This document shows, piece after piece, positions 28,221 through 36,413 of a DNA stretch of 64,000 nucleotides. The translations under genes were made by a program, and so were the position numbers. The notes beneath the pieces are model-generated. The model was not told where the DNA came from and made no database searches. It worked only from the letters and a program-made list of their open reading frames with translations. Source of the stretch: Mycoplasmatota bacterium (GTDB taxonomy: Bacteria; Bacillota_I; Bacilli_A; Izemoplasmatales; Hujiaoplasmataceae); assembly GCA_016342455.1 (NCBI GenBank), contig JAEIOE010000002.1, forward strand, positions 1 through 64,000, read 5' to 3'. How positions within the stretch are numbered: the first letter of the stretch is position 1; each line of letters opens with the position of its first letter.

Positions 28221-28565
28221 ATGCCAAGTAATAATAGTAAGTATTCAGTAGAGATGAGAGAAAAAACAGTAAAGTTTATACTTGACTCAGGAAAATCAGC
28301 TACTTCAGTCGCAGAGGAATTAGGAATTGATACTAACACAGTGTGCAGATGGGTAAGAGATTATAGAAGGAAAAATAATATGCCTTCATACGCCGAGGAA
28401 AAAGGCGTAATGAAAAGACCATATAAGAGAAAAGATGAGAAGGATCTAAAAATTGAAGAATTGAAAATTGAAATCAAGAAAAAAGATAAACAATTAGAAG
28501 AAGAAAAAGAAAAGGTGGAGATTCTAAAAAAATCCCTGCGCATCTTCATGGAACATCACGAATGA
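28221..28565 (+). CDS. IS3-family transposase OrfA (HTH_Tnp, leucine-zipper tail)
   Basis: ATG 28221 follows GAAAGG. The 114-residue product has an N-terminal helix-turn-helix (YSVEMREKTVKFIL...ATSVAEELGIDTNTVCRWV) and a long Glu/Lys coiled coil, as in IS3 OrfA proteins that bind the element ends. It overlaps orfB in the -1 frame (ATGA at 28562-28565). An A7 run near its 3' end allows a frameshift fusion. Confidence 0.92.
   Translation: MPSNNSKYSVEMREKTVKFILDSGKSATSVAEELGIDTNTVCRWVRDYRRKNNMPSYAEEKGVMKRPYKRKDEKDLKIEELKIEIKKKDKQLEEEKEKVEILKKSLRIFMEHHE
28526..28532 (+). other. A7 slippery site for -1 programmed frameshifting
   Basis: In the orfA frame the heptamer reads A-AAA-AAA (CTA AAA AAA). 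Slipping back one base leads into the orfB frame, which stays open from here to the orfB ATG at 28562. This is the usual IS3 mechanism for making the OrfAB transposase. Confidence 0.7.
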
Positions 28566-29422
28566 AATATGAAGCGATTCATAAATTAACCTCGTCACAT
28601 AGCGTGAGGAAGATGTGCATTGTGTTAAATGTAAGAGAACGAGGATATTATCAATGGCTTAAACAAGAAGTTAGAAGAAACCAACGAAGAAAATCAGAAT
28701 TAGATCTTGTAAAAGCGGTTGAGAATACATTTAGAGATAATAAAGAGATATATGGTAGTAGAAAGATACATAGAGCATTACTAAAGGATGGAATAGAAGT
28801 AAGTGAGTGGAAAGTTCGCAGAATTATGCGACAAAACGGATTTTATTCAATTGTTAATAAAAAGTACAAAGCATATTCAAATAAGAAATTAAATGGAAGA
28901 TATGCAGCTGATATAATTAAACAAAACTTTAAAGTAGAAATACCTAATAAGATATGGGTAAGTGATATTACATATATAAAAACAACACTAGGTTGGTACT
29001 ACCTTGCTTGTGTAATGGATTTATATAATAGAGAAGTAATAGGTTACTCAACTAGTAAGAACATTGACACAGAACTTGTAAAAAGAGCTCTAGGAAATGC
29101 TATTGCTAAATACCCTAATGTAGAGGGCACTATCTTCCATAGTGATAGAGGGAGCCAGTATGCCAGCGCTGGATGTAAAAACATACTTAGTGATCACAAA
29201 ATGATTCAAAGTATGAGTAGACCCGGCTGTCCATATGATAACTCTTGTATAGAGAGTTTCTTTGCTTGTTTAAAAAAGGAATGTATCTATAGAAGACAAT
29301 ACTTTAATCCATCTCAAGTAGATGTGGATATCTTTAGTTATATTGAACTATTCTATAACAGGAAAAGAATGCATTCTTATTTAAATTATTTATCTCCAAT
29401 TAGTTACAGAATTCAAAAATAG
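28562..29422 (+). CDS. IS3-family transposase OrfB (DDE integrase core)
   Basis: The 286-residue protein starts with the HTH_21-type segment (ENTFRDNKEIYGSRKIHRAL) and continues into the rve integrase core. The DDE acids are in WVSDITYI, FHSDRGSQY and ESFFACLKKE. The C-terminal NRKRMHSYLNYLSPISY tail is complete. It catalyses strand transfer of the element, probably as an OrfAB fusion. No internal stop is present, so it looks active. Confidence 0.93.
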   Translation: MKYEAIHKLTSSHSVRKMCIVLNVRERGYYQWLKQEVRRNQRRKSELDLVKAVENTFRDNKEIYGSRKIHRALLKDGIEVSEWKVRRIMRQNGFYSIVNKKYKAYSNKKLNGRYAADIIKQNFKVEIPNKIWVSDITYIKTTLGWYYLACVMDLYNREVIGYSTSKNIDTELVKRALGNAIAKYPNVEGTIFHSDRGSQYASAGCKNILSDHKMIQSMSRPGCPYDNSCIESFFACLKKECIYRRQYFNPSQVDVDIFSYIELFYNRKRMHSYLNYLSPISYRIQK

Positions 29423-29505
29423 GGCTTTTATATCCGCCTAATAAATGATATAATCCTATGTATATATATTCATTATTACTATATGTTAAAAATACACTTA
29501 ATCCA

Positions 29506-30033
29506 CCAGTAGAAATAACTTCTAAATTTAATGGAACAGTTCTAATGTTTGATTGTGCGCTTAATTCCTCAATCGCTCTTACAAGTACTGGGTATATCTA
29601 TAGCTGGGGAGATGGGTATTACGGTACCTTAGCAGACGGTTCCACTTCAGATAATAATATTCCTTATAACAACACTATTTATTGGGGATTTACTACGGGA
29701 GAAACCTTAGCCTTCTTAGAAGCAAGCTATCACGGAATAGCTGTAACAACTACAGGAAGAGTTTTAACTTGGGGATATAATGATTACGGACAATTAGGAG
29801 ATAATTCACAAGTTCAAGCACCAGCACCTGCTCCTATAGATTTTCCAATCTATACAACAGTAGATTCTGTTGTATTTACAGAATATAACGCGATGATTTC
29901 TGTTTATACTCCTGAAAGAGTAGGATATGTGTTTAATGGTTGGTATCTTGATAAAGAGTTAACAGTAGCCTATGTATTTGGTACAATGCCTGCTTATGAT
30001 TTCGAATTATATGCATCATGGGTTGTTGAATAA
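29506..30033 (+). pseudogene. Truncated C-terminal remnant of an RCC1/Flg_new lipoprotein
   Basis: Directly after the IS right end an open frame reads PVEITSKFNG, two RCC1 repeats (YIYSWGDGYYGTLADGS and VLTWGYNDYGQLGDNS) and a closing Flg_new unit (GYVFNGWYLDKEL...LYASW). It is a paralogue of the end of the giant protein at 4544-12757. The signal peptide and the 5' part are missing, and no matching sequence lies left of the IS. The gene was therefore cut by IS insertion plus deletion. The Met codons seen upstream lie inside the IS end. Confidence 0.85.
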
Positions 30034-30055
30034 TTTAATTACTATAGTTTAAACA

Positions 30056-30095
30056 AAAGACCTCTTATTTAGGAAAACCTAAAATGAGGTCTTTT
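30056..30095 (+). terminator. Terminator of the truncated RCC1 gene
   Basis: AAAGACCTC...TTTAGG pairs with CCTAAA...GAGGTCTTT around AAAA, followed by T5. Confidence 0.8.
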
Positions 30096-30106
30096 TCTAA
30101 AACGCC

Positions 30107-30135
30107 TTAACTAACAATTCATTACATGATATAAT
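30107..30135 (+). promoter_or_regulatory. Extended -10 promoter of the pRiA4b-ORF3-like gene
   Basis: TTAACT (30107-30112), 17 bases, then TATAAT (30130-30135) preceded by TGA make a good extended -10 promoter. Confidence 0.65.
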
Positions 30136-30175
30136 TTATATATATAACTAGCATAAGCGAAAGGAGACTATAATC

Positions 30176-30919
30176 TTGATCAAACAATATGAATTATACT
30201 TAGAGTTAAAAGGAGCGAAACCAAAAGTTTGGCGTAATATTTTAGTAAATAAATCTATGACTGTGGCTGAACTTGCCTATATTATTCTAACAGTCTTTGA
30301 GATGAGAGCGAGTCATCTATTTAAAGTCATCGCTCCAGTTGGAAAGAGGCTTTTAAAAGCCTATCGTTTGGCTTCTGGAGATTCGTTTGACGCTGTTGCT
30401 TTTAAAAAGGAGCACCCAAATTTATCTGAGATGACACACAGTTATGAATTATTAGATTTTGTTGAGAGAGATATCTCAACAAAAAACCAAAATCACCTTC
30501 TCTTTAATGTAAGAAAATCAAAGCTGGAACATGCTATTGCTTCAATAGGGGAGCAAATGGAGTTATGGTATGATTTTGGAGATGATTGGTTTATTAAGAT
30601 TAAACTTATTAATATTGAAGAAGTGGAAGAAAATACAAAATTACCAATTGTTACTAAAGGAAAAGGCTTTGGAATCATTGAAGATTGTGGTGGAATTGAT
30701 GGTTTAAAATATATCATCACCACTTCGAAAAACAAAGACTCAGATGAATATCAAAACTTTATAGATTGGTATGGTCTAGAAGATATACACTTTTCAAGTT
30801 TTGATATAGAAGAGATGAATCAAAGATTAGAAGTAATACCTAGTATTTACAAACGCAGTTATGAAAAAAAGATAGTACCAACTGAAGAAGAACTTGATTT
30901 GATTGTAAGAAGACAATAA
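30176..30919 (+). CDS. Plasmid pRiA4b ORF-3-like protein
   Basis: The 247-residue protein starts at TTG after AAGGAG (30161-30166). Its N-terminus (YELYLELKGAKPKVWRNILV...TVAELAYIILTVFEM) and the middle part (WYDFGDDWFIKI and DCGGIDGL) are the signature of the pRiA4b ORF-3 family, found as single genes on chromosomes, plasmids and as IS passengers. Biochemical function is unknown. It stands alone with its own promoter between an IS scar and a decayed antitoxin fragment, a typical place for mobile cargo. Confidence 0.85.
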   Translation: MIKQYELYLELKGAKPKVWRNILVNKSMTVAELAYIILTVFEMRASHLFKVIAPVGKRLLKAYRLASGDSFDAVAFKKEHPNLSEMTHSYELLDFVERDISTKNQNHLLFNVRKSKLEHAIASIGEQMELWYDFGDDWFIKIKLINIEEVEENTKLPIVTKGKGFGIIEDCGGIDGLKYIITTSKNKDSDEYQNFIDWYGLEDIHFSSFDIEEMNQRLEVIPSIYKRSYEKKIVPTEEELDLIVRRQ

Positions 30920-30934
30920 GGTGAATTTGCCTAA

Positions 30935-31018
30935 AATCAAAACTTTAATAAAGTTACTAAAACAGCTGAGAAGTATGGAGATACAGTTATTTTCAGAATA
31001 AACAAGCCTGCCAAGTAA
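30935..31018 (+). pseudogene. Fragment of a Phd/YefM-family antitoxin
   Basis: Between two stops the frame encodes NQNFNKVTKTAEKYGDTVIF and a few further residues ending NKPAK. This matches the central part of Phd/YefM antitoxins (pattern NQNFSKV....EKG..I..KNNKP). No start codon, N-terminus or toxin gene is present. The stretch 31009-31028 at its end is identical over 20 bases to the orfA start of the IS at 28222-28241. Confidence 0.5.
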
Positions 31019-31179
31019 TAATAGTAAGCAAGACATATTTTAGAACTAATAGATGGTTATATCGTACCATTTTTGTCTTGCTAAACTTTGGTAGAAATGA
31101 TAAAAATATATGTTAATTATTATTGCTTTATTGACTTACGTATCAAAATGAGTATACAATATCTATTGAGGTGCTAATT

Positions 31180-32031
31180 ATGGAAATAAATCCTTATGTA
31201 AGATTTGCGATGCATCATGTTTATTTGGAAGGTTACTACATCTCCAGACAAATATGGGATCATGAGATTATATATATAGAAGAGGGTAGTATGAAAATTA
31301 CTATTGATGGTAAGTTATATATAGTCAAGAAAGATGATGTAATAATCCTAAGGCCAGGTGTACCACACATTATTGAATGGAACAATGAGGATTGTAAACA
31401 ACCTCATGTTCATTTTGATTTCTTTGAACAAGAGAATAGTAGTGAAGTAGGAGTGAGCTTAAGGAATCCAAGTCAAATGAATTATATTGAGAAAAACTAC
31501 TTTAGGGAAGACTACCTAAGCAAAAACAGTATTGATTTGCCATATGTGTTTCATTTAAAACAATCAAGGATAGTAAAAACATTAATCTATAAGATTATCG
31601 ATGAGTATGAGTATAAATTTCAAAACTATCAGATAGTCTTAAAAGGATTACTGATTCAATTATTTGCATACATACTAAGGGATTATCGATTAGGTCAAAT
31701 TAAAAACCACCATGTGAATGTAGGTTTGCTAGATGAATTGGTTGAGTATATGGTTGAGAACTCTGAGAACTCATTGACATTAGATGATTTTGTAGATTTT
31801 TCTGGAATAGGTAAATGGGAGTTGAATCATGTATTTAAAGAAGGGTACTTGATAACGCCGATGAGATACTATAACAACCTACGCCTATCTAAAGCCAAAA
31901 ACCTGATTATGTTCTCAGGTTTAAGTATAAAGCAAGTGGCATACAAAATGAATTTTGATTCACCACAAACATTTTCTAGATGGTTTAAGAATTTAGATGA
32001 GCATCCACCTGTATTTTACAAACAAAATTGA
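31180..32031 (+). CDS. AraC-family regulator with cupin sensor, heads the D-arabinan locus
   Basis: ATG 31180 follows GAGGTG. The 283-residue protein has an N-terminal cupin domain (residues 5-90: HEIIYIEEGSMKITIDG...ILRPGVPHIIEW) that usually binds a free sugar. The C-terminal AraC helix-turn-helix pair is at about 195-280 (LDDFVDFSGIGKWELNHVF and SIKQVAYKMNFDSPQTFSRW). It is followed by its own terminator and then by the ABC importer and glycosidase genes, so it is the likely activator of that operon. Arabinose or an arabinan fragment is the expected ligand by context. Confidence 0.85.
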   Translation: MEINPYVRFAMHHVYLEGYYISRQIWDHEIIYIEEGSMKITIDGKLYIVKKDDVIILRPGVPHIIEWNNEDCKQPHVHFDFFEQENSSEVGVSLRNPSQMNYIEKNYFREDYLSKNSIDLPYVFHLKQSRIVKTLIYKIIDEYEYKFQNYQIVLKGLLIQLFAYILRDYRLGQIKNHHVNVGLLDELVEYMVENSENSLTLDDFVDFSGIGKWELNHVFKEGYLITPMRYYNNLRLSKAKNLIMFSGLSIKQVAYKMNFDSPQTFSRWFKNLDEHPPVFYKQN

Positions 32032-32058
32032 CAATTACGACAAATTGTCTTTTTTTTA
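32029..32058 (+). terminator. Terminator overlapping the AraC stop codon
   Basis: GACAATT-6 nt-AATTGTC is followed by T8. The gap up to 32220 holds only this and a promoter. Confidence 0.8.
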
Positions 32059-32191
32059 ATAAGATATTACTAATAGAAAAATAGTCATATAAGAGTGTTT
32101 TTAATACTTTTGCTGGGGTTATATTTTTACTGGGTTTCAAATAAGTGTTAAGTGATACTCTTTTTTTGCTATTTATTATGATAATTAATAG

Positions 32192-32200
32192 TGCTATAAT
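32192..32200 (+). promoter_or_regulatory. Extended -10 promoter of the D-arabinan operon
   Basis: TGCTATAAT is a perfect extended -10 and lies 20 bases before the ATG of the binding-protein gene, giving a very short leader with GGAGGAG. The -35 is poor (TTTATT), which fits activation by the upstream AraC protein. Confidence 0.6.
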
Positions 32201-32220
32201 TTTGACAAATGGAGGAGAAT

Positions 32221-33585
32221 ATGAAAAAGTTTTTTTTATTAGCTATTGTAAGCGTTTTATCAATAGCATTTATCGGGTGTGAACCACCTTCAGATATAAC
32301 AACTAATTTAAGAGAAGAATATATAGAAGAGAATGCATCTGGAGTATCGTTGTGGACTATGGACTTTGAGGAATGGAATAATCAAATTAATATTAAACAA
32401 AGATTAGACTTCAATGATATCCAAGACGATGGTATTCAACTTAATCAAGTTTTAATTGAAATGAATTCTTTTGAGGACATGATTAGGTCAGCTCGAGAAA
32501 CAGGTGGAGTACCTGATATATATATGGTATCTTACGGTAATGTTTATAAAGAAGTTCAAAATGGTAACATTATTGACCTAACATCGTATTTCGATCAATC
32601 TATTTGGAATGATTTAACTGAAACTGCTAAAGACGGTGTAAGTTATGGTGATGCGTATTATGCTTTTCCAATCTTATTTGAACCTTCATCATTATTATTC
32701 TATCGAAAAGACTTACTACAACAATATGCGGGAACAGATACTGTTCCAACAAATTGGAGTGACTTCTTAGTATTATTAGATTCAGTGAAAACTGGGATCT
32801 CTGATTCAGGCGATAGAGGGATCTATCCGTTTGATGTCCCTAAAGGTGTTGCCTTAGGTTGGGGAACTTGGGGATTACAATACAGTGCTACAGGTGGATT
32901 GGCAATAACTGATGATTGGACGACTTCAAGATTAGAAAATAGTGGATTCAGTGATTTAGCTAATTTGTGGTCTACTTTATACGCAGATGGTCTTGTACCA
33001 CTTAGTTCAGGTGATTACACAGAAGTTATAAATGACTTATGTATGAATAAACTAGTTATGACAACTGCTGGAAGCTGGAGTATCGCTACTATCATTAAAG
33101 AGTACCCTGACTTAGTAGATAAAATTGGCGTTATGCCTATGCCTACTTTTGATGGCGAACAAAACACAGCAACAGCTACAAATGGTGGTTGGACTTATGT
33201 AATTTCTAGTCAATGTCAAAACGTAGAAGCAGCTGTAGAAGTTATTAAGTTTTTAGTGGCTGAGAATACTGAAAAACCTTTAGAGTATTTTGAAGTTTCT
33301 AACTACTCAAAAACATCTCCAAGAATTTCAATACAAAATCTTATTGAAAGTCAACTTGGAACTCAATCAACAGTACCAATAGACTGGGTTGAAACAGTTT
33401 ATAGTGTAAGCAACAATGCGATTTTAGAACCTATATATTCATGGGATATATCAATCACTGTTTCTTCAATGCTTGAAAATGCGGCGTTAGGAAATAATAT
33501 TGATGCAGAACTCATAGCTGCAAATCAATCAATAATCGATATTATAGAGGAACAAAACTTAGCAAATAATAATCCTAGAGGGTGA
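32221..33585 (+). CDS. ABC sugar-binding lipoprotein (SBP_bac_1 type)
   Basis: The 454-residue protein has a lipoprotein signal (IAFIGC). It follows the family-1 solute-binding fold: RSARETGGVPDIYMVSYGNV near 85, LLFYRKDLL near 155, TNWSDFLVLLDS, and an aromatic C-terminal lobe. It would capture oligosaccharides at the cell surface for the two permeases encoded immediately downstream. By operon content the cargo is probably D-arabino-oligosaccharide; sequence alone cannot show this. Confidence 0.9.
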   Translation: MKKFFLLAIVSVLSIAFIGCEPPSDITTNLREEYIEENASGVSLWTMDFEEWNNQINIKQRLDFNDIQDDGIQLNQVLIEMNSFEDMIRSARETGGVPDIYMVSYGNVYKEVQNGNIIDLTSYFDQSIWNDLTETAKDGVSYGDAYYAFPILFEPSSLLFYRKDLLQQYAGTDTVPTNWSDFLVLLDSVKTGISDSGDRGIYPFDVPKGVALGWGTWGLQYSATGGLAITDDWTTSRLENSGFSDLANLWSTLYADGLVPLSSGDYTEVINDLCMNKLVMTTAGSWSIATIIKEYPDLVDKIGVMPMPTFDGEQNTATATNGGWTYVISSQCQNVEAAVEVIKFLVAENTEKPLEYFEVSNYSKTSPRISIQNLIESQLGTQSTVPIDWVETVYSVSNNAILEPIYSWDISITVSSMLENAALGNNIDAELIAANQSIIDIIEEQNLANNNPRG

Positions 33586-33589
33586 TGTA

Positions 33590-34474
33590 ATGAGAAAGAA
33601 TGTTGATAACAAATCAGCATACCTTATGTTAATACCAACAATTGTATTACTGATTACTTTCGTATACATTCCTTTATCTATGGCTTTATTCAGAAGTTTC
33701 TTTGAATCAACGCCAGAAGGAACTCAATTTCTAGGATTTCAAACTTTTATACAAACCATAACAAATGAATACTTTATGAAGAGTATTTGGACAGTTTTAA
33801 AACTATCAATAACTATTACTTTAACCCAATTAGTTATCTCATTTTTATTCGCTAACGCATTGGTTAAAGTCAATAAAAAGTTAAGTGTGATTTCAAGAAC
33901 GTTGATATACTTGCCTAACTTAATATCTGGAATAGTAGTTGCGGTTATATTTACCTTATTAACAACTTTCAATGGGGGAATTATTAACTCCTTACTTGAA
34001 AGCATAGGCGGAAGTCCTATCGCTTTCAATAATGACTATTTCTGGTCACCATTAAGTATAATTATTCCAACAATCTGGATTGGATTTGGATATTTTTCTT
34101 TAGTAATGTATGCGGGAATTATTAATATCCCTAAAACATACTTTGAAGCAGCTGAAGTTGATGGAGCGAGTTTCCTTCAAAAGATGTTTTATATCACAAT
34201 TCCTATGATGAAGAATTACTTCATCTTACTAGTAGTAACGATGATTGTTGTAAATCTTCAGATGTTTGAAATACCGATGATCATGACAAATGGCCAGCCA
34301 GCTAACACTACACTGACACCAGTTCTGTATTTAATTCATAGTAGATCCAATGGAAACATTAGTGACACTGAAATTACTACAGCTGCAATCTTAATTATGA
34401 TTATTATCATTATCATCAACAGTAGTATTTTCTACCTCTTCAAGAATAAAAAGGGAAGGAAGTGGGAAATGTGA
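33590..34474 (+). CDS. ABC sugar permease, MalF/UgpA type
   Basis: The 294-residue, six-helix membrane protein carries the coupling loop YFEAAEVDGASFLQKMFYI near residue 185. It starts 5 bases after the binding-protein stop with AGGGTGATG. It forms a heterodimer with the next gene's product. Its stop overlaps the next start by 4 bases. Confidence 0.92.
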   Translation: MRKNVDNKSAYLMLIPTIVLLITFVYIPLSMALFRSFFESTPEGTQFLGFQTFIQTITNEYFMKSIWTVLKLSITITLTQLVISFLFANALVKVNKKLSVISRTLIYLPNLISGIVVAVIFTLLTTFNGGIINSLLESIGGSPIAFNNDYFWSPLSIIIPTIWIGFGYFSLVMYAGIINIPKTYFEAAEVDGASFLQKMFYITIPMMKNYFILLVVTMIVVNLQMFEIPMIMTNGQPANTTLTPVLYLIHSRSNGNISDTEITTAAILIMIIIIIINSSIFYLFKNKKGRKWEM

Positions 34475-35316
34475 AAAAGCGAAATAAGAAACTAATACTA
34501 GATTTACTTGTAGTTCTAGTTGTGTTTATGATCTTCTTGCCTATCCTTTTGATGATACCATCAATGTTCAAAGATAAATATGAGATTTTCTCATATCCAT
34601 GGCATTTGTTCCCATCAAATTTTACAGTAGATAATTTTTCAAGACTGTTGTATTTAGAATACACATCACTTGCGATTAATTTCTTCCGTTCAATGTTCGT
34701 TACGATATTCGTAGCTTCAGTAGCTGTTGTATTAGCACTGTCGATAAACATGATTGCTGGATTTGCATTCGCCAGACTAAGGTTTTTTGGAAAGAATGCG
34801 CTTTGGGTAATGGTCTTATTTACCATGTTTATTCCGGGGATTACCATATTGATAACTTCTGTCAAAGTAGTAACTGCATTAGGAATGCTTGATTCTATCT
34901 GGGTATTAATTATCCCGGGATTAGTTTCTGCCTATAATATTTTCTTTTTTAGACAGTTTTATCTAGGGTTTCCAAAGGAAATTGATGAGGCAGCTAAGAT
35001 AGATGGAGCGACTAATTTCCAGCTGTTCAGACATATCTTCTTACCAATGTCAAAAACACCAATGGTAATTATTGGAGCGAGCATCTTTATGGGTTATTAC
35101 AACTCATACTTATGGCCAACATTAACCATATCTCAAGAGAGAAAAGACTTGTTCCAAATTATGTATATTATCAGAATGTTATTTAATGATTCATCAACTA
35201 TTGGTTATGGTAGTGTTCTAGCAGCTACATTTGTTAGTTTAGTACCACCATTATTGATTTTCATCATCGTACAAAAATATATAAGAGAGGGTATCGCTTT
35301 AGCCGGTATTAAATAG
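34471..35316 (+). CDS. ABC sugar permease, MalG/UgpE type
   Basis: GTG 34471 overlaps the preceding stop (GTGA) and sits 11 bases after AAGGGAAGG; an upstream in-frame GTG at 34462 is too close to that site. The 281-residue protein has six membrane helices and the coupling loop EIDEAAKIDGATNFQ at about 170. No ATPase gene follows, so a shared MsmK-like ATPase is expected elsewhere. Confidence 0.9.
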   Translation: MKKRNKKLILDLLVVLVVFMIFLPILLMIPSMFKDKYEIFSYPWHLFPSNFTVDNFSRLLYLEYTSLAINFFRSMFVTIFVASVAVVLALSINMIAGFAFARLRFFGKNALWVMVLFTMFIPGITILITSVKVVTALGMLDSIWVLIIPGLVSAYNIFFFRQFYLGFPKEIDEAAKIDGATNFQLFRHIFLPMSKTPMVIIGASIFMGYYNSYLWPTLTISQERKDLFQIMYIIRMLFNDSSTIGYGSVLAATFVSLVPPLLIFIIVQKYIREGIALAGIK

Positions 35317-35324
35317 GTAAATAA

Positions 35325-36398
35325 ATGGAAAACTATATATCAAATTTAAGTAATATTTTTATGGAAAAGAAATCCATTAGAAAGAGGCTGTCTAGTTATG
35401 ATGTAACTGGGGGGAATGATGATCGTATCTATATCAAACCTGGCGAATCAAGAGTAATAGCTGACATAGACGCAGCTGGAATCATCAATCATATATGGAT
35501 GACACATATGAATGATGAGTTTAAAGAAGAAAAAGAAAGCCTAAGAAAAGTTATTATTGAAATATACTGGGACAATCATGATCATCCAAGTGTTCAAGTT
35601 CCTCTAGGTGATTTCTTTGGAATGGGACACGCGATGACGAAGAACTTCGTTTCTGCACCATTACAAATGAGTCCAGAAGACGGTAGAGGACTTAATTCAT
35701 GGTGGCCGATGCCATTCAAGAAAAATGCTAAGATAAAGATAATCAATGACTGTGAGACAATGTTAATTTTGTATTATTACATTGATTATGAGATATATAA
35801 AGAAATACCTAATAATTTCCTCTATTTTCACGCTTTATGGCATCGTGATTGTCCAACAGATGGAAAGAACCGCGAAGATTTTAAAACGCATCATGAGTGG
35901 TGTTTTGAAGGTCAAAACACAACAGGAGATGGCAATTATATTGTCTTAGAAACTGAGGGTAAAGGGCATTACTGTGGTTGTCATATAGATATTCACAACT
36001 TCAGTGATAGTACTGAATGGGACTGGCCAGGAGAAGGTGACGATATGATCTTTATTGATGGAGAGTCATGGCCACCAAATATTCATGGGACCGGTACTGA
36101 GGATTATGTAAATATGGCATGGTGTCCTAGACAAGAACATCACGCTCCATATCATGGCTTGTTAATGGGTGGAGATGAAAATTGGAAAGGTAAAATAACA
36201 TATTACCGCTATCATATCCAAGATCCAATTCCATTTAAAAAATCAATAAAAGTTACAATTGAACATGGACATAATAATCATCGTTCAGATGATATATCAA
36301 CAACAGCTTATTGGTACCAAACACTAACCGAAAAGCCGTTTAAACCGATTTTAAAGGTAGAGAAAAGACTGCCTCTTAAAAAAATAATAAACAAATAA
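35325..36398 (+). CDS. GH172 (DUF2961) glycosidase, likely cytosolic exo-D-arabinofuranosidase
   Basis: The 357-residue protein lacks a signal peptide. It has the DUF2961 core: VPLGDFFG (92-99), ALWHRD near 170, EGDDMIFIDGE (237-247) and the hallmark GTGTEDY (255-261), whose acidic residues form the active site in this family. GH172 includes alpha-D-arabinofuranosidases and related fructofuranosidase-type enzymes. A cytosolic location fits trimming of imported oligosaccharides to free pentose. With a D-arabinose isomerase and pentulokinase in the same operon, D-arabinofuranose is the most coherent substrate; beta-fructan or L-arabinose would fit the downstream genes less well. Confidence 0.85.
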   Translation: MENYISNLSNIFMEKKSIRKRLSSYDVTGGNDDRIYIKPGESRVIADIDAAGIINHIWMTHMNDEFKEEKESLRKVIIEIYWDNHDHPSVQVPLGDFFGMGHAMTKNFVSAPLQMSPEDGRGLNSWWPMPFKKNAKIKIINDCETMLILYYYIDYEIYKEIPNNFLYFHALWHRDCPTDGKNREDFKTHHEWCFEGQNTTGDGNYIVLETEGKGHYCGCHIDIHNFSDSTEWDWPGEGDDMIFIDGESWPPNIHGTGTEDYVNMAWCPRQEHHAPYHGLLMGGDENWKGKITYYRYHIQDPIPFKKSIKVTIEHGHNNHRSDDISTTAYWYQTLTEKPFKPILKVEKRLPLKKIINK

Positions 36399-36413
36399 GA
36401 GAAGGAGAAAGAA

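Larger units (their letters stand above)
28152..29505 (+). mobile_element. IS3-family insertion sequence (probably intact)
   Basis: Overlapping orfA and orfB transposase genes are flanked by imperfect inverted ends. The left end TGGATTGGTATGGTTTTTAA (28152 on) and the reversed right end TGGATTAAGTGTATTTTTAA (29505 backwards) match at 13 of the first 20 positions, including the terminal TGGATT. Both ends show the TG...CA rule of IS3. No clear 3-4 bp target duplication flanks it, which suggests that one side was rearranged after insertion. The right end abuts the coding remnant of an RCC1/Flg_new protein. Confidence 0.75.
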
